Shown: positions 44,546-58,084, numbered from the stretch's first letter. The stretch is 64,000 nt of DNA from Cryptomeria japonica (GCF_030272615.1 NC_081407.1:380825179-380889178), one strand, 5' to 3'. Translations and numbers: made by a program. The notes: generated by a model from the sequence alone, not told the origin.

Positions 44546-45847
44546 AAATAGAGCCGCCGATTTACAAAACGCAGACGTTGATTTCTTTGCACGCAAATGT
44601 CGAAACAGGGGTGTGGAGATGTTGTTATGCAGGTTTGAACATCGAATTGGGAACCTTCAATAAATGCTCAAAAATACACGAAAAATATTAGTAGCAAGGG
44701 AAATGTGTCCCACCAGGCGTGCCAAAACAAACCAAGGGAAAATAAGTATGGATGCCTATGGTTAGTTTTAATGCAAATAAACATAAAACATTCAAATAAA
44801 CATAATGTAAACCATTATGCCTTCATATTATCTTCTCTTGTTCCTCAGATTGAGCCCTTGATGAAGTGGAATTGTGCCTAAGCTCCACTTGATTGGATTG
44901 GCTCTTGATTTGGATGTGGAGTGCTCTCCACTACACAACAACAAGGTTGGATGATGGCATGATGGATGGAGGATTCATGAAAATGGCTAAGTGGGGATGG
45001 ATTTGACTATAATATGGATCATAGGGAGGATTTCTAATCTCAAAGGGGCAACATAAGATTGCACAAACATGAGATATGGAAATGAGGGGAAGAGACTCCT
45101 ATTTATAGATTTGAGGAGGCCAAAATGGAGGGTGGAGATTGAATGAAAGTGATGGGAAGGATTGAGAGGACATGGTGTTGAGACCAAAAGATTTGCCATA
45201 AAGGTGTTTCTTGTCTCCATGCTCCTCAAAGTGCATGGGGAATAGATCCCTAGGCACATTGGAAGAATAAGAGGAATTAAAAATTTCCTTGGGAAGAGAG
45301 GTCATGGGAGTGTGCAAAGGATTCGAAATCCTTTGACATGACCAAAGTAGGTGCATTTAAGGTTTTGGAAGGAGGGGACAAACCATTTATGACAAATGAT
45401 TGAATTGCTCCTAATCATGGTGATTGGGTGGGTTAATGAGATATTAGAAGACAAGTGGACAAGTTAGGACGATTTGACGAGAGGAGAGAGAATGAGTGGA
45501 GGAATATAAAATTGAAGGATATTTTTAGTCAATGATCTAGAAGAATTAATTAGGCTAAGTGGGGGTTAGAAGGAGTGATTTGTAGGAATCACATGATTGG
45601 CTTAATTAATTATAATTAATTAACTAAGAATATTTTAGAAGAATTAATGATTTTGGATGACTTTAGAAGAATGTGAAAAATAATTAATTTATTGACAAAT
45701 TAATTATTGGACTATAGTGGAAAAATTAATTAAATTCGATTTAATTAATTTTGAGAGGAATAAGGGAAAACATAATTTAATTAATTTAATTATGTAGAAA
45801 GGCTAAATTAATTAAATATTTAATTTAATTAATTTTAGACGTCTACA
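44546..45847 (-). mobile_element. Gypsy LTR plus start of its leader
   Basis: The minus strand starts TGTAGACGTCTAAAATTAAT at 45847. Near 44725-44705 it passes into TTTTGGCACGCCTGGTGGGA, a sequence typical of the junction after a plant Tat-type 5' LTR, then a leader with CGACATTTGCGTGC motifs cut off at the AT microsatellite. The LTR is therefore about 44735-45847. No coding part remains. The exact inner LTR end and any target duplication are not resolved. Confidence 0.65.
45098..45108 (-). promoter_or_regulatory. TATA box of the Gypsy LTR
   Basis: The minus strand reads CTATAAATAGG inside the LTR. Confidence 0.6.
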
Positions 45848-46374
45848 GATATATAACCCCAAATGATCCTAGATAGACTAACAATCCCAAAGAACCAATA
45901 TTACATACCAGCTTACTATATTGTGTCAATCAAGATTAAATGTATAATTATAACATTCTATTTTTTGGACGATATCTATGTTATATTATGACAATTCATA
46001 GTGCCAAAGGGTAGAGCATTGAATTATGCCTATCATCTAATTGGGATTTAAATTATCAAGTTTATAGTTAAAAATATAATTCAATATTAGTATTGAACCC
46101 TTAACCTTCAAACCAAGTAATATCATTTGAATTAAAGTAGAGGTAGACCCAATAATGATTTCTACATAGTCCTAAACTACCATGCTTAAAAGTATTGACT
46201 CAAATTAATTCTTCTCCCCGTGTTAACCAGTAAGATTCACCTTTTAAGGTAATTTAACATTACCAATCATAATGGTGAGACATACTCTACTATATTGATA
46301 TGAGATTAATTAATTGTCACTAAGATGAACCTTTAACCATTGAATAAAATATGTGTACATTACATTTGCTATTT
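45848..46374. other. AT-rich intergenic DNA
   Basis: Nothing recognised. Confidence 0.55.
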
Positions 46375-46715
46375 AAATAGTTTATTATAGTAGTGTAATG
46401 GTCAATTTTGTATATCCATGACATTTTATTTAGTTTTATCTTGAGGTAATGTATTAATACATATGCATAATGAACAATGATACGATATTGTGTGAAGTTG
46501 GGATCATTACCCTAATTGATTTCTCCATTTACATCTACATACATGTATCCCTAGACATGTAATTGTGTTCTATCCATTTACACAAATGCTTTGAACATAC
46601 ATTTATTGTATTCATGTGTTCATTATACTTACCTATGCACCTAGCTCCATTTGGTCATTTCCACCTAGATCTGGCCATTGTTATATCCTAGGACAATTTT
46701 ATGGACATAAGGGCA
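46375..46715. repeat. Dispersed repeat, copy 2
   Basis: Related to 21249-21545 in the same orientation. This copy carries about 60 extra bases in the middle (ACATGTATCCCTAGACATGT region). Confidence 0.75.
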
Positions 46716-47689
46716 TGGTATAATGTAGTACCCTAGAATCTACAAGAAAACTCAATAGATCAATCCTTTTGGTGATAACATAATAGTTGCATGTTTTGAT
46801 TTAGTGGAGTAAAACTAACGAATTATTTAAATAAACTAGTATTCTAATAATAATTGTTAGTTTTCAAATGTAGTGCATTCTTTTAAATCATGTTTGAAAA
46901 ATATTTTTAAAATCTTTATTTCAAATGCAAATTTGTATTAATTTAAATTGTAAAATGAAATAATTTATTTATTTATATTTGCACTAAATGTATAACTATT
47001 AAGCATTTAGTATTTCAATGTACTTAATTAAATTTAAATTTAAATTTGTAATTGTAGCTAACATTTACTCATATAGATCAATTACATGAATATGAGTTCT
47101 TAGTGGATGAATAAAACCAATCCACACCTCGTAAAAAACCACCCCAATATTCTTCACCCCCTCCACTTGATGTAGTTATATCAAGGAAAACTAACTACAT
47201 TACAAAGAAAAATAGATTGTTTATATAATGAGGCAAAAATTCCCCCACATTTTATGTGGTTTGAATATTCCATGGAAACCATTATTGATTCAATAAAATC
47301 AATAGATGTGGATCTAGATAAATTCCATTTATAGAGGAAGAAGATGAGACGATTTTATTATGATGGGCTATCATATAGACATATTCTTGATTTGCACATT
47401 TCCAACAAAAACACCAGCCTCATGTTTTAATGACCCTCATACAAATATTTTCATCCCTCCAACATTTTTTTAAATCAAATCATGTAGGAACCCTTTAGTA
47501 TTAAACAAGTTGTGGGAATAATAGTGGATGGTCTTTGACCATAAACCACCCGGGAACTATAATTGTCCACTATATTTTTTAAGAATATTACAAGTAGAGT
47601 TAGAATAAGGTTTAAAATCAAAGTATTTTGACATGAGATCAATTCAAGGTATTGGTCTTAGTATGCCACAAGATAGCTTGGGTCCACAT
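46716..47689. other. AT-rich intergenic DNA
   Basis: Nothing recognised. Confidence 0.55.
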
Positions 47690-48615
47690 TGTTGGGAATT
47701 AAGATGTCTCAATATTAGCCATTCCTAGCATTGTATTTATTAATTTAATGCCTAAAATGTAATATTTTTGCTCATTATATTTTGTCATCTAGTGTGACAT
47801 GGCGCAATGAGTTTCCTTCATACTAGGAGGTGACATGGAAGATGAAAATGATGTTTTTTGTCCCTACTTGGGAAAGTAGGTGTCCCACTTTGGTAGAGAT
47901 ATTTTGTCAAGTATTGTATGACAAATTCTTATGTTAGGTTGTGATAGATTCTTATGACAGGTTGGATAGGTGTTAGAAATCATCTTGCATTGATAACATG
48001 GGCACCCAAGTTGAGTTAATACAAGTTGTAAGAAAAACATTTATTTATATTGATTATGATGGATTCTCTTACAATTGTAAGTGGTGTCATGTATGAGAGA
48101 TTTTATGATAGTTGTAAGATGTGTAAGAGCATCAAACATATCTATTTATAGCAAAAATGAAGTACCCATGTTTTGGAGGCATGTAAGAGTGGTTAGAGAA
48201 TCTTGGACAATGTATGTTACACACTTAGAGGTTGTTGAAAAATATGCCACATGGATTCGGATGACCCTCTATTTTGCCTTTGTCTAGAAGCCACTTTAAA
48301 CTTTTATTTCTCTATATTGTATATCTTTTATTTGGGTTTAAGATAGGACTGAGAAAGATTTTTCTTTGTAGGATTATGTTGTTGAATTTCTTCTAGAAGA
48401 GAAAGATGTAGACTCCATTTAAAGGATTAAAGCCAACAAGTGTATTGTAATAGTTTGTTGCAGAAAAAGACATTGGTTTGATGCTTTGTAGTGTGGGGTT
48501 TTTTACCCAAAAGGGTTTTCCCTACATACATCAGTGTTTTCTTCTCTTCTATCTATCATTCTTCTACTTTCATATTCTTGAAGTGTTGATTTACATGTCA
48601 TAATGTTGTCAACAT
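47690..48615 (+). mobile_element. Probable solo LTR (Copia-like)
   Basis: Starts TGTTGGGAATTAAG and ends GTTGTCAACA. Late in the unit is ACCCAAAAGGGTTTTCC, the motif seen near the end of the other Copia-type LTRs here. No internal region is attached and no matching 5-bp flanks were found, so the right boundary is tentative. Confidence 0.5.
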
Positions 48616-49483
48616 TTATTAGATCTACTAACTACGTTATCTTTTTTTTCTAGGGGTTAATGGATAAGAAATTAACTATGCCTATTTCCACTTTAATGGT
48701 GTAGTAGTATATTCTTGTATTGTGAAAATGAAATATAACTAAAATAAAAACATAAGATACTGAAGGTTCATACTGGTCCTCAAAGGTCTTTCTCAATTCA
48801 TCTCTCCATTTGATTTGGTAAATTAGAGCTAAGATCCATGTTTTGCATGTCCTTGCATGTGAGTTGCATGTGAATGTCAATGATGTTTAAGATTCTAGGT
48901 ATTCCTTCTATTGTGATTTCTTAACTTGGATGATAGAGGGAATCTAGTTTAAATGAATCAATTGATTATTAATCCTTTTTTGAGTGAAAGTCTTGCGGTT
49001 GATCTTGTTTTTGGGATACAATAGGAATTATGAAGGATGGAAAAGATAGTGTTTAATAGAGTTGACCATGTGAATACATTTTATTTGATATTGATCTAGA
49101 AGCCTATTGTTTAATATTATTTTACAACCCTCATGCATGGCAATCTTCAGTCATTTTGTGGTTGTGTGTAGTAGAGAATTCATGTTGGATGTTTGTTTTC
49201 AACTCCTTGGTTACATGGAGAAACTTTAGTTGTCATGACCGTGGTTTGATATGCTTATGTTGGGTTCTTGGTTTTAGTCCCTGGCATTCAAAGACATTTT
49301 TTTCATTGTTTTGAATGTATATATACTATGGATTTTATCATTGGATGATCTAAAAGCTTCTAGAATAACTTACCTCCTCCATATGTATATATGTACTTGA
49401 TAGTGGTTGTGAAGTTGGCCTAGAAATATGTCTAGATTTTCTGAACCTCTTCTTCCTTTTGGTTGGTTGTACTTGCATGTTTT
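48616..49483. other. AT-rich intergenic DNA
   Basis: Nothing recognised. Confidence 0.55.
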
Positions 49484-50670
49484 TGTTGAACACCCAACAA
49501 GAATGAGAGGGGGGTGAATCAATTGAGATCTTTAAAAACAATTATTAATTAACTTATTCCATATCAACACTTTAACCATCAACACATCAAATGGAAACAC
49601 ATGAGCACCAGATTTACATGGAAAACCCAAACAAGGGAAAACCACTATGAGAATCTAACTCACAATATAAATAACAATTTTTACAACATTTTAATCTTGT
49701 AGCCAAGAAGCACCAACACCTAAAGGACTTGCAGAAATAAGGTGCACTACCTTAGGCAAGATACAAAAGGACTTATGCAACTGAAGAACACTTCTTTAGG
49801 ACAAGATACAAACTACTATCAAAGGAATCATTGTCAATCAACAACAAATGAAATAGCTAAACTGAAAATGAGAAGGATTCTCCTGATCATGAATTTGTCC
49901 TTGAACAATAATCAAGTGATCAATAACATGGAAAACATCTCTAATAATCTCCAATGTCACAACACTTTGTCTGGCAAAATATATCAGCTTCAAAGCTCTT
50001 CCCAAACTGACTTTCACATCACCACAAACTCAAATCTACTTGCAAATCATTCACATACACTTCTCACATAATTCACTTCTCATCCATACTTAATTCATCC
50101 TTCCTCACATCTTATATATGAGATACAATATTGACATCCTAATTAAGGGTTGGCCAAAACAAAATAAGCAATATTAGACAAAATACGCCACCTAGACCAA
50201 AAATACTTATATTGGGCCATTCCAGGAGAAAGAGGGAACTAAAAAATATCACAATACATCATCCCATGAATAATATGACCATCCATACATGGTAGCACAT
50301 ATTCTAAAAGATGTAACAAAACATAGTGTGTAGATATAATCAACCAATCGACTATATAGTCACATTCAATGCAAAATACTCCATGTGGATCTCTACAAAC
50401 TAAAATGAGACTAAAATAATCATCTCAACACATATTCGTACCAAAATAACATGATCCACTAAACCACAATGCAATTAACAACATATTTGGAGGGCACCAA
50501 AAGCATTCCAGACCACCCTGAATACAAAATAACGCAACCAACAACAAAAGAGTATCCAGACCAAACTCCATCCAGATAACCAAGGTCTGACAAAGCATAT
50601 TTGGATAAATATCCATCCAGATAACCAAGTTTGACATAAATGACAACCATACAAGCTCATGCTTCTAACA
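49484..50670 (-). repeat. 3' LTR of a Copia element (family 1)
   Basis: The minus strand runs from TGTTAGAAGCATGAGC at 50670 to GTTGGGTGTTCAACA at 49484, with CACCCCCCTCTCATT near the end. A polypurine tract precedes it. It is not similar to the LTR at 56355-58073. Confidence 0.8.
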
Positions 50671-50672
50671 AT

Positions 50673-50682
50673 CTCCCCCTTT
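50673..50682 (-). promoter_or_regulatory. Polypurine tract of Copia family 1
   Basis: The minus strand reads AAAGGGGGAG, two bases before the LTR start. Confidence 0.75.
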
Positions 50683-50939
50683 GTCATTGATGGCAACACT
50701 AATAGAACAACAGTCATCAATACCAATCAAAAAATTGATAGTCTCACAACAAATGTCTCCCCCTTTTACTGCAATGACAAAGGTTGCATAAAGATAAACA
50801 AAAATATACTGACCACTCACACCATTGCTCCCCCTGAGAGTAGAAACAACATCAATCTAGTAAACAAAGATAAGAACTAAGTCTCCCCTTGGAAAGATGC
50901 ACCACCAAATTTGCATCTAGTTGGAAGGAGGAGTAGTAA

Positions 50940-53095
50940 CCACAAACTTGTATTTGAGAAACTCAAAATTATCCTTTGCTAATTCCTTCGTAAAAATATC
51001 TACTATCTACTCTAATGTAGAAATCTATTCCAATTTGACTTATTTTTCAGCAACCTTCTCTCTCAAGAAATGATAATGGATTGAAATGTGTTTAGTCCTT
51101 GAATGCATAATTGGATTCTTTGAAATGTTTATAGCACTCGTATTATCACACAAAATAGGAAGCTCTCTTCATCATATACAACTCTGATATCCTTAAGATT
51201 TTAATTCATCTAGAAAACTTGAGTACAATAAGACGTTATGGAAATATATTTAGCTTTAGCAGTAGACAATGATACAAATTTGTGTTTCCTACTCATCTAT
51301 GAAACTAATCTCTCCCAAAAAGAATTCTCCATGACTTGTATTCTTCATATCATCAATACTTCTGACCCAATTAGCATTTGTATATGCCTTCAACACGAAA
51401 TTTCCATCTCTCTTGTACCATAGGCTAAAATCTCGAGTCCCTTTCAAATATTTGAAGATCCTTTTTACTACTTGATCATGAGTCTTCTTCATACTAGTTT
51501 GAGATCTTGCAACCAAACATACAACCTACATACTATTTGGTCTAGAAGCGGTAAGATATAATAGTCCTCCAATCATAGATCTATACTTATTTTGATCAAT
51601 ATTCGGAGATGCATCATCTTTCCCTAGCTTGCATCCAACAACTAAAGGGGTAATAACAGATTTACGATTCGCCATATCAAAATTCTTTTTGCATTTATTT
51701 TGTAAACTCTTTGCAAAAACTATCACTTCCTCCAAAGATAATATAATCAACATAGACAACAACATTGAACAACTTTTAGCATCCGAGATTGTACCCCCTT
51801 ACAATTTAGACCACATTTGGGGCCCTCACCTTAGTGTTCACATCCCTATGCTTGATTGGGGCCCATTTATACTTGCATCATGCAAATATGGCATTAATAT
51901 CACATTTTACCTTACACAATTTCCCCTTTATCCTAGCCCCATATTAGGGTAGGACCAGGGCGTGGTGCCTTGGTCCTCACTGGGACTATGGTGTCATGCC
52001 ATGGTCCTCCCTAATTAGGCCCCATTTTAAACCCATTGACCCATCTCAAATTTGAGTGGGAAACCTTTCTCCATGTTGGCCTATGTTAGAAAATTAACAT
52101 ATTTTCTCGATGAGAAAGTTATAAGGAGGCTTTCCCCTCTCATTTGGATACAGAAGGATACATTCATGATAAGGAGAAATTGGGATCACAAGCAATCAAG
52201 CATTGAAGCATTGAAACATTCATTATCAAGAATTTCTAAAGGACTTGAAGGATGCATATTCTTCATTTGTCTAGTATGGAGCAACTTTACATCATTCATT
52301 TGCAAGCATGTGTGTGTGATTAGGGTTTTGTCATTTTCATGCCATTTCATGCAACATATGTGATTACATTTAAGAAGAAAAGCATCATTATTTGTCATTG
52401 CAAATATGAGGTATATCTTTCCATATCTATTTCATTATTTTCAATATTTCATTCAAGGTTGATTCCTCAACTAGGGTTTGACTTAGGCAAACCCCTATTG
52501 CCAACCCATTTCCCTTTCTTTATGTGTGCAGGAAGCAGGTATGGAGCTATGATCTTCAGAATTGACATTATTTGTAGAGATGAATCAATCCCCTTCGGTG
52601 TGTGAAAAGTTCAGAGGACCATGGCATCAGGCACCACGGTCCCACATTTTAGGTGCTCTTTTGAGGATCAAATATGAGCCTATGAACGTTTCTCAGATCC
52701 AGGTGCAAAACTCAATCTCGCATCTATAGCTCATTGTTTTCATGTTTTTACCTTCATTTCCAGCATTTTATCTTAATTTAACAATTCAACTTACAAAAGA
52801 GAAAACCCCAAATTAATCCGATCAGTATTTAGTCTTAATCCATTGGATTTTCACCCTCTTTTGAATGTAATGGTCATCCCAAGCAAAAATTAGTGGTTTT
52901 CATCTCTCTTGGGGTAGAAATCCTAATTTTTCACCATTACACAACTTAATACCTTCAACCTTAAAATAAAGAATATTGTTAGCAGTACCTTTCCTAAGAT
53001 ACTGTTGTAACAAATATTTGTCCACTCTTGTATACCACACTCTAGGTGTTTGTTTAAGTCCATACAGTGCCTTCTTTAATTTGCAAACACTCTAA
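50940..53095 (-). pseudogene. Copia RT-RNase H, split by an insertion
   Basis: Read from high to low coordinates: an RT fragment with KKALYGLKQTPRVWY (about 53095-52947), then, beyond an insertion, the catalytic site YVDYIIFGG (about 51765-51735; the second Asp of YVDD is Tyr), then KYRSMIGGLLYLTASRP, RNase H with RIFKYLKGTRDF and ANWVRSIDD (51516-51289), and its C-terminal VDIFTKELAKDNF-type segment near 50990. The active-site change, stops and frameshifts make it inactive. The N-terminal half of RVT_2 is absent, because the integrase of a second element abuts at about 53095. Confidence 0.85.
51776..52940. mobile_element. 1165-bp insertion in the Copia RT with a 7-bp target duplication
   Basis: ACAACTT lies at 51769-51775 and again at 52941-52947. 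The RT reading frame is continuous across the insertion if one copy is removed. The insert has no recognised coding capacity, no TG...CA ends and no obvious terminal inverted repeats. It holds three short hairpins of a GGACCATGG type at about 51952-51976, 51982-52007 and 52618-52643. A 7-bp duplication and the lack of an A-tail leave the class open. Confidence 0.75.
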
Positions 53096-54197
53096 AATGC
53101 TTGAGTGATGGTTTTCGGTCATACCTTAACTCATAAGGAGTCACTACTGTTCACTCTTAGTTGTACCCACTTTAATGTATAGATAGCAGTATGAACTGCT
53201 TCCTTCCAGTATGTATATGGTATTCTTGCCTCATTCAACATTGTTCTAGCCATTTCCTTTACTGTTCTATTCTTCCTTTCTGCCACACCATTCTGCTATG
53301 GTGTTCTTGTTGCTGAGTACTATCTCTGAATTCCATGTTTCTCATAGTAGTCAATAAACTCATTTGAAGAATATTATCCACCCCGAACTAATCTTAAACA
53401 CTTTAACCGGTGTCCACTGTCATTTTCAACCATCCTTCTAAAAATCTTAAATCTTTCAAATGCCTACGATTTTTCATGCAAAAATGTCACCCAAGTCATC
53501 CTTGAGTAGTGATCAATGAATAGCATGAAGTATCTCTCACCGATCAAAGCCCTTGTCCTTATTGGTCCACACAAATTTGTATGTAGTAACTCCAGAGGTC
53601 TTGAGGTATTATACTCTTTTGTTTTGCAACTCACTTTGATTTGCTTGCCTTTGATGCATTCATCACAAAAGGTACTTGTTGGTTTAGTTATTTGTGGAAT
53701 ATTCTCACATACCAATTTTTACTTATCTTCACCAGATTATCAAAATTCACATGACCTAATCTCTAATGCCACAACCAACTTTCATCAACTTGTCCCATCA
53801 TGCATTTGGACTCATAGCATTCCTTCAGATTGTAGACATTACCATTTGTTCTCTTTCCCTCTGCTACAACCATACCGGTACTTTGCTTGCTTATCTGACA
53901 ACCAATAGAGTCAAATGTGAACTTGTATCCTTTGTCACACATTTGACTTACACTTAGCAGATTATGCTATAGTCCTTCCACACAGTACACATCATGGGCC
54001 TTGAGCTTTCCATCAATATTCAATGCACCACGACCCTTGATCTTGATAGAGGAGTTGTCACCAAACCGGACAGAGCCACCATTCCAATCATCAAGCTTGA
54101 TAAACTTTTTCTTGTCTCTGGTCATATGATTTGAGAAGCCACTATCAACTACCCATAAATTCTTTCTTTCAACATGTAGAGCAATCTGCACAATCAA
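53096..54197 (-). pseudogene. Copia protease and integrase (family 2)
   Basis: On the minus strand: aspartic protease with LWVVDSGFSNHMT (54197-53967; D-S-G present), a GAG-pre-integrase zinc segment with TFCDECIKGKQ (53715 down), the integrase core beginning LELLHTNLCGPI and FMLFIDHYSRMTW, and its end with NGVAERKNRTVKEMARTML (about 53290-53230). The expected acidic residues lie in a stretch broken by stops. Integrase would join element DNA to the chromosome. The reading frame then meets the family 1 RT. Confidence 0.85.
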
Positions 54198-54203
54198 GCT
54201 TGA

Positions 54204-56244
54204 CTATGTCTTGTTCTTCTCCTTCTCTATCCAAACATGTTTCTCTTCTTTCTTCCCTTCTTCTATCATCTTGTGTTCTGGTTTAGTCTCTATCTTATGA
54301 TCCGATACTGTTTTCTTTTGCTCATCAGTTCTCAGCTTACAATTCCTTGTTATGTGACCAAAATTTTGACACTTGTAACATTTTACATTAGCATTGAAAG
54401 ATGTATGCGGCAAATGAGTTTCTACTCTCAATATTGGGGTTTACATTCATTTTCCTACAATCAGCCATTTTATGACCAAACTTATTACACCAATGATAAT
54501 AACCATGAAAGTTTGGAACATATTGGCTAGATTGTCTTGGTCCTGCAAATGACTGCCTCACCGGGGGTCTTCCTTTCATGTTTCCCACTCTGGTGAATCC
54601 TTTATGATTAGCTCTTACATTTTTCCTTGGATCTGCATGTCAATGCATTGTGTATGGCCTTCGATTCACCGGTTGTGTATACCAGTTTGTGTGGCGGTTC
54701 TTAACAGCATCTGTGATATGTCTTCTTACTGGTATCTTTGCTTAGCATAAATGTTTGCTTCTCTTCATCTTCATTTGAAGTAAACTGTATCTCCTTACTG
54801 GATGTGTCTTTGCTATTTGAACTTTGACCCTCTTCAAATCCTAAGCCACCGATATCTTTAGATTGCTTCTGTTTTCTCAACATCTTATCTAAAGATTCAG
54901 TGTTGCCTTCATATTTGCTTCTCACTTTCATCTCTTCCTTACTTTTCTCTAATTCCTTCTAGAGCTTGACAATTTCTTCTTCCAGGTTCTAATGCTCCTT
55001 CTCCTTTTTATTCAAGTATGTACTAGTAACTTTACAAATCGTCTTGGCCTCCTCCAATTGGAGTTTTAGATCTGCAATTGTTTTCTTGGATTCTTCAAGA
55101 GATTCTTCCAACAACTCTTGTTCTTCAAATGCATCCTTTTTCACCTTCTTCATATCTCTTCTTGTTTTCTTTAGTTCTTCCAAGGCGCTGATGAGCTCTG
55201 CTCCAAGGTCTATTTCTCCTTCTTTCTCTTCTTCTTCTCCTTTTTCAGGTACTGGAACCTCTTGAGCCATAAAGAGGTTTTCTCTGACCTCATCTTCACT
55301 ACAACAATCATTTGAGACACTCTCCTCATCTATGGTATCATTTTCATGCGTGTAAATACTGCTCTACTTTCGGTTGCCTCTTCTACCATTTCGATAGACA
55401 TTCTTCTTCCTATCCTTACCATATGATCTTCTACCACTTGATTGATCATCTTCATTCTTATCACCATAGGGACATTTGGCAGCAAAATTTCCAATCTTTC
55501 CATAGTTGAAACATTTCAGGGGCAACTTGCCTTTGTATTTGCCTAAACCCGTCTTGAGTCTTTTGACAAAGTTTACCATGATATCATCTGAGTCTTTACC
55601 AATTCCATCATGAGAAGACTCTTCTTTTTCTTTCCTTGATATTTTGAATGCATCTTCTTTCTTCATAGCCTCAATACCAGCAGTGCTCATCTCATAAGCA
55701 GTTAGGGAACCATACAACTCATCCATTGTAAAGACTTTTAGATCTTTTGCTTCCTCTTTTGCAGAAACCTTTGTATCATACTTAGATGTGAGAGATCTAA
55801 GTACTTTCTTCACTACCACCTCATCTTTTATTTCTTCACCAAGCCCTCTAATAGTGTTTGTTGTTTCATCAATTTCCTTTGGAGATAGTCAGCAATCTTC
55901 TCTTCCTCTCTCATCTTCAAACCTTCAAGTTGTGCTCTCAATGTTCGTAACTTGGCTTCCTTGACTTTAGCATTGCCTTCAAATATCTTCTGCAACTTAT
56001 CCCAATTTTCTTTGGCGGATGAGCAATGCATGACCTTAACAAACTCATTGTCAGATAACCCACTAAGAATGGAATTTTTAGCTTTAGCATTGTTCTCATA
56101 TTCCTTCTTAGCATCTAGATCAGTAGGAGGATTATTAGGGACTATATACCCATTCACAACCGACATCCATATATCACAACCTAGAGAAGACAAATAGGTT
56201 TCCATTCTTCTACTCCAAAAGGCATAGTTGACACCATCAAACAC
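54204..56244 (-). pseudogene. Copia gag (family 2) with several zinc knuckles
   Basis: On the minus strand: N-terminal gag core (UBN2-type) at 56244-55828 with FDGVNYAFWSRRMETYLSS and ENWDKLQKIFEG; then 55819-55364 ending in a damaged knuckle (CFNYGKIGNFAAKC, two ligands lost); a Glu/Lys coiled coil (55270-54989); a Lys/Ser linker (54931-54701); a second damaged knuckle (YHWCNKFGHKMADC near 54490); and an intact one (CYKCQNFGHITRNC near 54380). Stops and frameshifts separate the blocks. Gag forms the particle that packages element RNA. Confidence 0.85.
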
Positions 56245-56340
56245 AGGGGTTTTGAAGAGGTTGATTCATTTCTTGCCATTGTGAACACTTGATGGGATCT
56301 ACCCAAGCTAGAGAACGTTTTGATATAATAGAGTACCTAT

Positions 56341-56353
56341 GCTCTGATACCAA
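56341..56353 (-). promoter_or_regulatory. Primer-binding site of Copia family 2
   Basis: The minus strand reads TTGGTATCAGAGC beside the LTR, complementary to initiator tRNA-Met. Confidence 0.88.
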
Positions 56354-56354
56354 T

Positions 56355-58073
56355 CGTTGGACACAATGGATCACTGAGAGGGGGGTGAATCAATGATTTA
56401 ACACTTTTTCTTTCAAACAGGGATATAGGGATATACCGGTACTCTATGAAGAAAACAGAGTGTAGACTGGTAAGCCAAATTATGCAAACAAAATGTATGA
56501 AATGATTTGCTATAACATCAAAATAACTCATACACCAGAATGCATCACATAACAACAAATATACAAGGAAAACCCAATATGGGAAAAACCTCGGTGAGAA
56601 TAGCTATTGGGCATCTTCTGCTCCAATCCAACCTCACAATAAAATTGATCTGATTACAATTTTAGGGCACCAACCCAAGGAGCACCAACCCCTGATTTAT
56701 GAGCACTAACCCCTGAACAATTTATAGGCTACAACCTAAAGGAGCTACAACCCCTGCACTAAGCACCTACTAAGTGAAAACAATATGATGATTCAAATAC
56801 AACAATAACTTCCCTGTTGCAAATGAAGTTTTACAACCCTTCAATACACTACTCTACCAGTTTCAATCTTACTGGTCTGTGAAACCTCCACACTCAATGC
56901 AACATTGCCTTTATGTTGGTTCTTACTCTGTCAAAAACTCCCCTTCCTTTGTCTATTGGATTCACCTCACACCTTCTCACACTGTGACAGGTTATGTCTC
57001 TGTCGGTTCAAACCTTGCCGGTTTCTCCTTCAACACACAGTCACTAGAGATTTTCTTTGTTTTTCACTTAAACAATCTTTTCTCTCTATCTTTCATACAC
57101 CAAAATAATCATATATCTTTCTACAACATCAATCTCATCAATTTTAGACTTATATTTAAAAACAAGTTTTCCCGCCAAAAACAAATTCAAACATCAGGTG
57201 GTTAGGGTTTCTTTCCTTCGACCAAATCTGCATCAAATCTTGTTTGATCTGCCTTGGATCATTCACCTGCTATGGGGAGATGCATCTGTACACGTTTTTA
57301 TTCATCCAATGCATGTTTTCTAAAAATAGAAAACATTACCCTGCTTTACGGCCTTGATCTTGGTCGACCTCATCTTGTTTAGTTGTTTCTGACTGGAGGT
57401 CAATCTCCAATCGGATTTCATGCTTCGATCACCATGCCAACAACTACCCGATCAATCTTTGTTGTCCATTCTACCTCGAGCCACAACAGTCAAATAATAT
57501 CCTGTGATTTTTGGATTTATCATTTAATGACCACCAACTTCACGGATAGCCATGTCGATGAACATTTTATCAACCTCTGCATGTTTTCCACCTCTCAGCT
57601 CCCCATGGCACACATCGACATACTTTCAACTCACCAACAAAGAGTCGGTTCCACCCTGAACACCCCTGCCGGTACAAACCCTTCTACTGGTACAAACCTT
57701 TACCGGTATGCCAAATACATAGGACAACCACTATTATCGACATTACACAATACTGACAGTTCATCTAACCTTTTGGTATGTCTTCATGCCATTCATTCAG
57801 TTCAGCTCATTGGGTGTTGTTGTGATTCATCTAACATTCCACCTCTTCATCACAAACAAACGACCAACCTTGATACTGGTTTATGCCTTACCGGTTAATA
57901 CTCAGGCATGCCAACTCAATCCTGCATCTCACCTTATACGAGTGATATCATCTGTCAACACATGATCATACTTCTCTTCTTTATGCCAATTCAATCTTGT
58001 TCATACCGGGTTGACACACCCTACGGGTAGGCCTGCCATACCGGTTGACATCAATCACAACTCAATGCCAACA
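56355..58073 (-). repeat. 5' LTR of Copia family 2
   Basis: The minus strand runs from TGTTGGCATTGAGTTG at 58073 to TGTGTCCAACG at 56355, with CACCCCCCTCTCAGTG near its end. The apparent 171-codon frame at 57383-57898 lies inside it and has no domain. No second copy of this LTR is in the window. Confidence 0.82.
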
Positions 58074-58084
58074 TCATATACATT

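Noticed and set aside
53516-53908. 130-codon plus-strand ORF
   Set aside because: It is the shadow of the minus-strand integrase and pre-integrase coding region.
57383-57898. 171-codon protein
   Set aside because: It lies within the Copia LTR, has no recognisable domain, and is broken by LTR regulatory sequence.
49484-58073. One complete Copia element
   Set aside because: The two end LTRs are not alike, and no common 5-bp flank was found (GTTTT at 49479-49483 against TCATA at 58074-58078).
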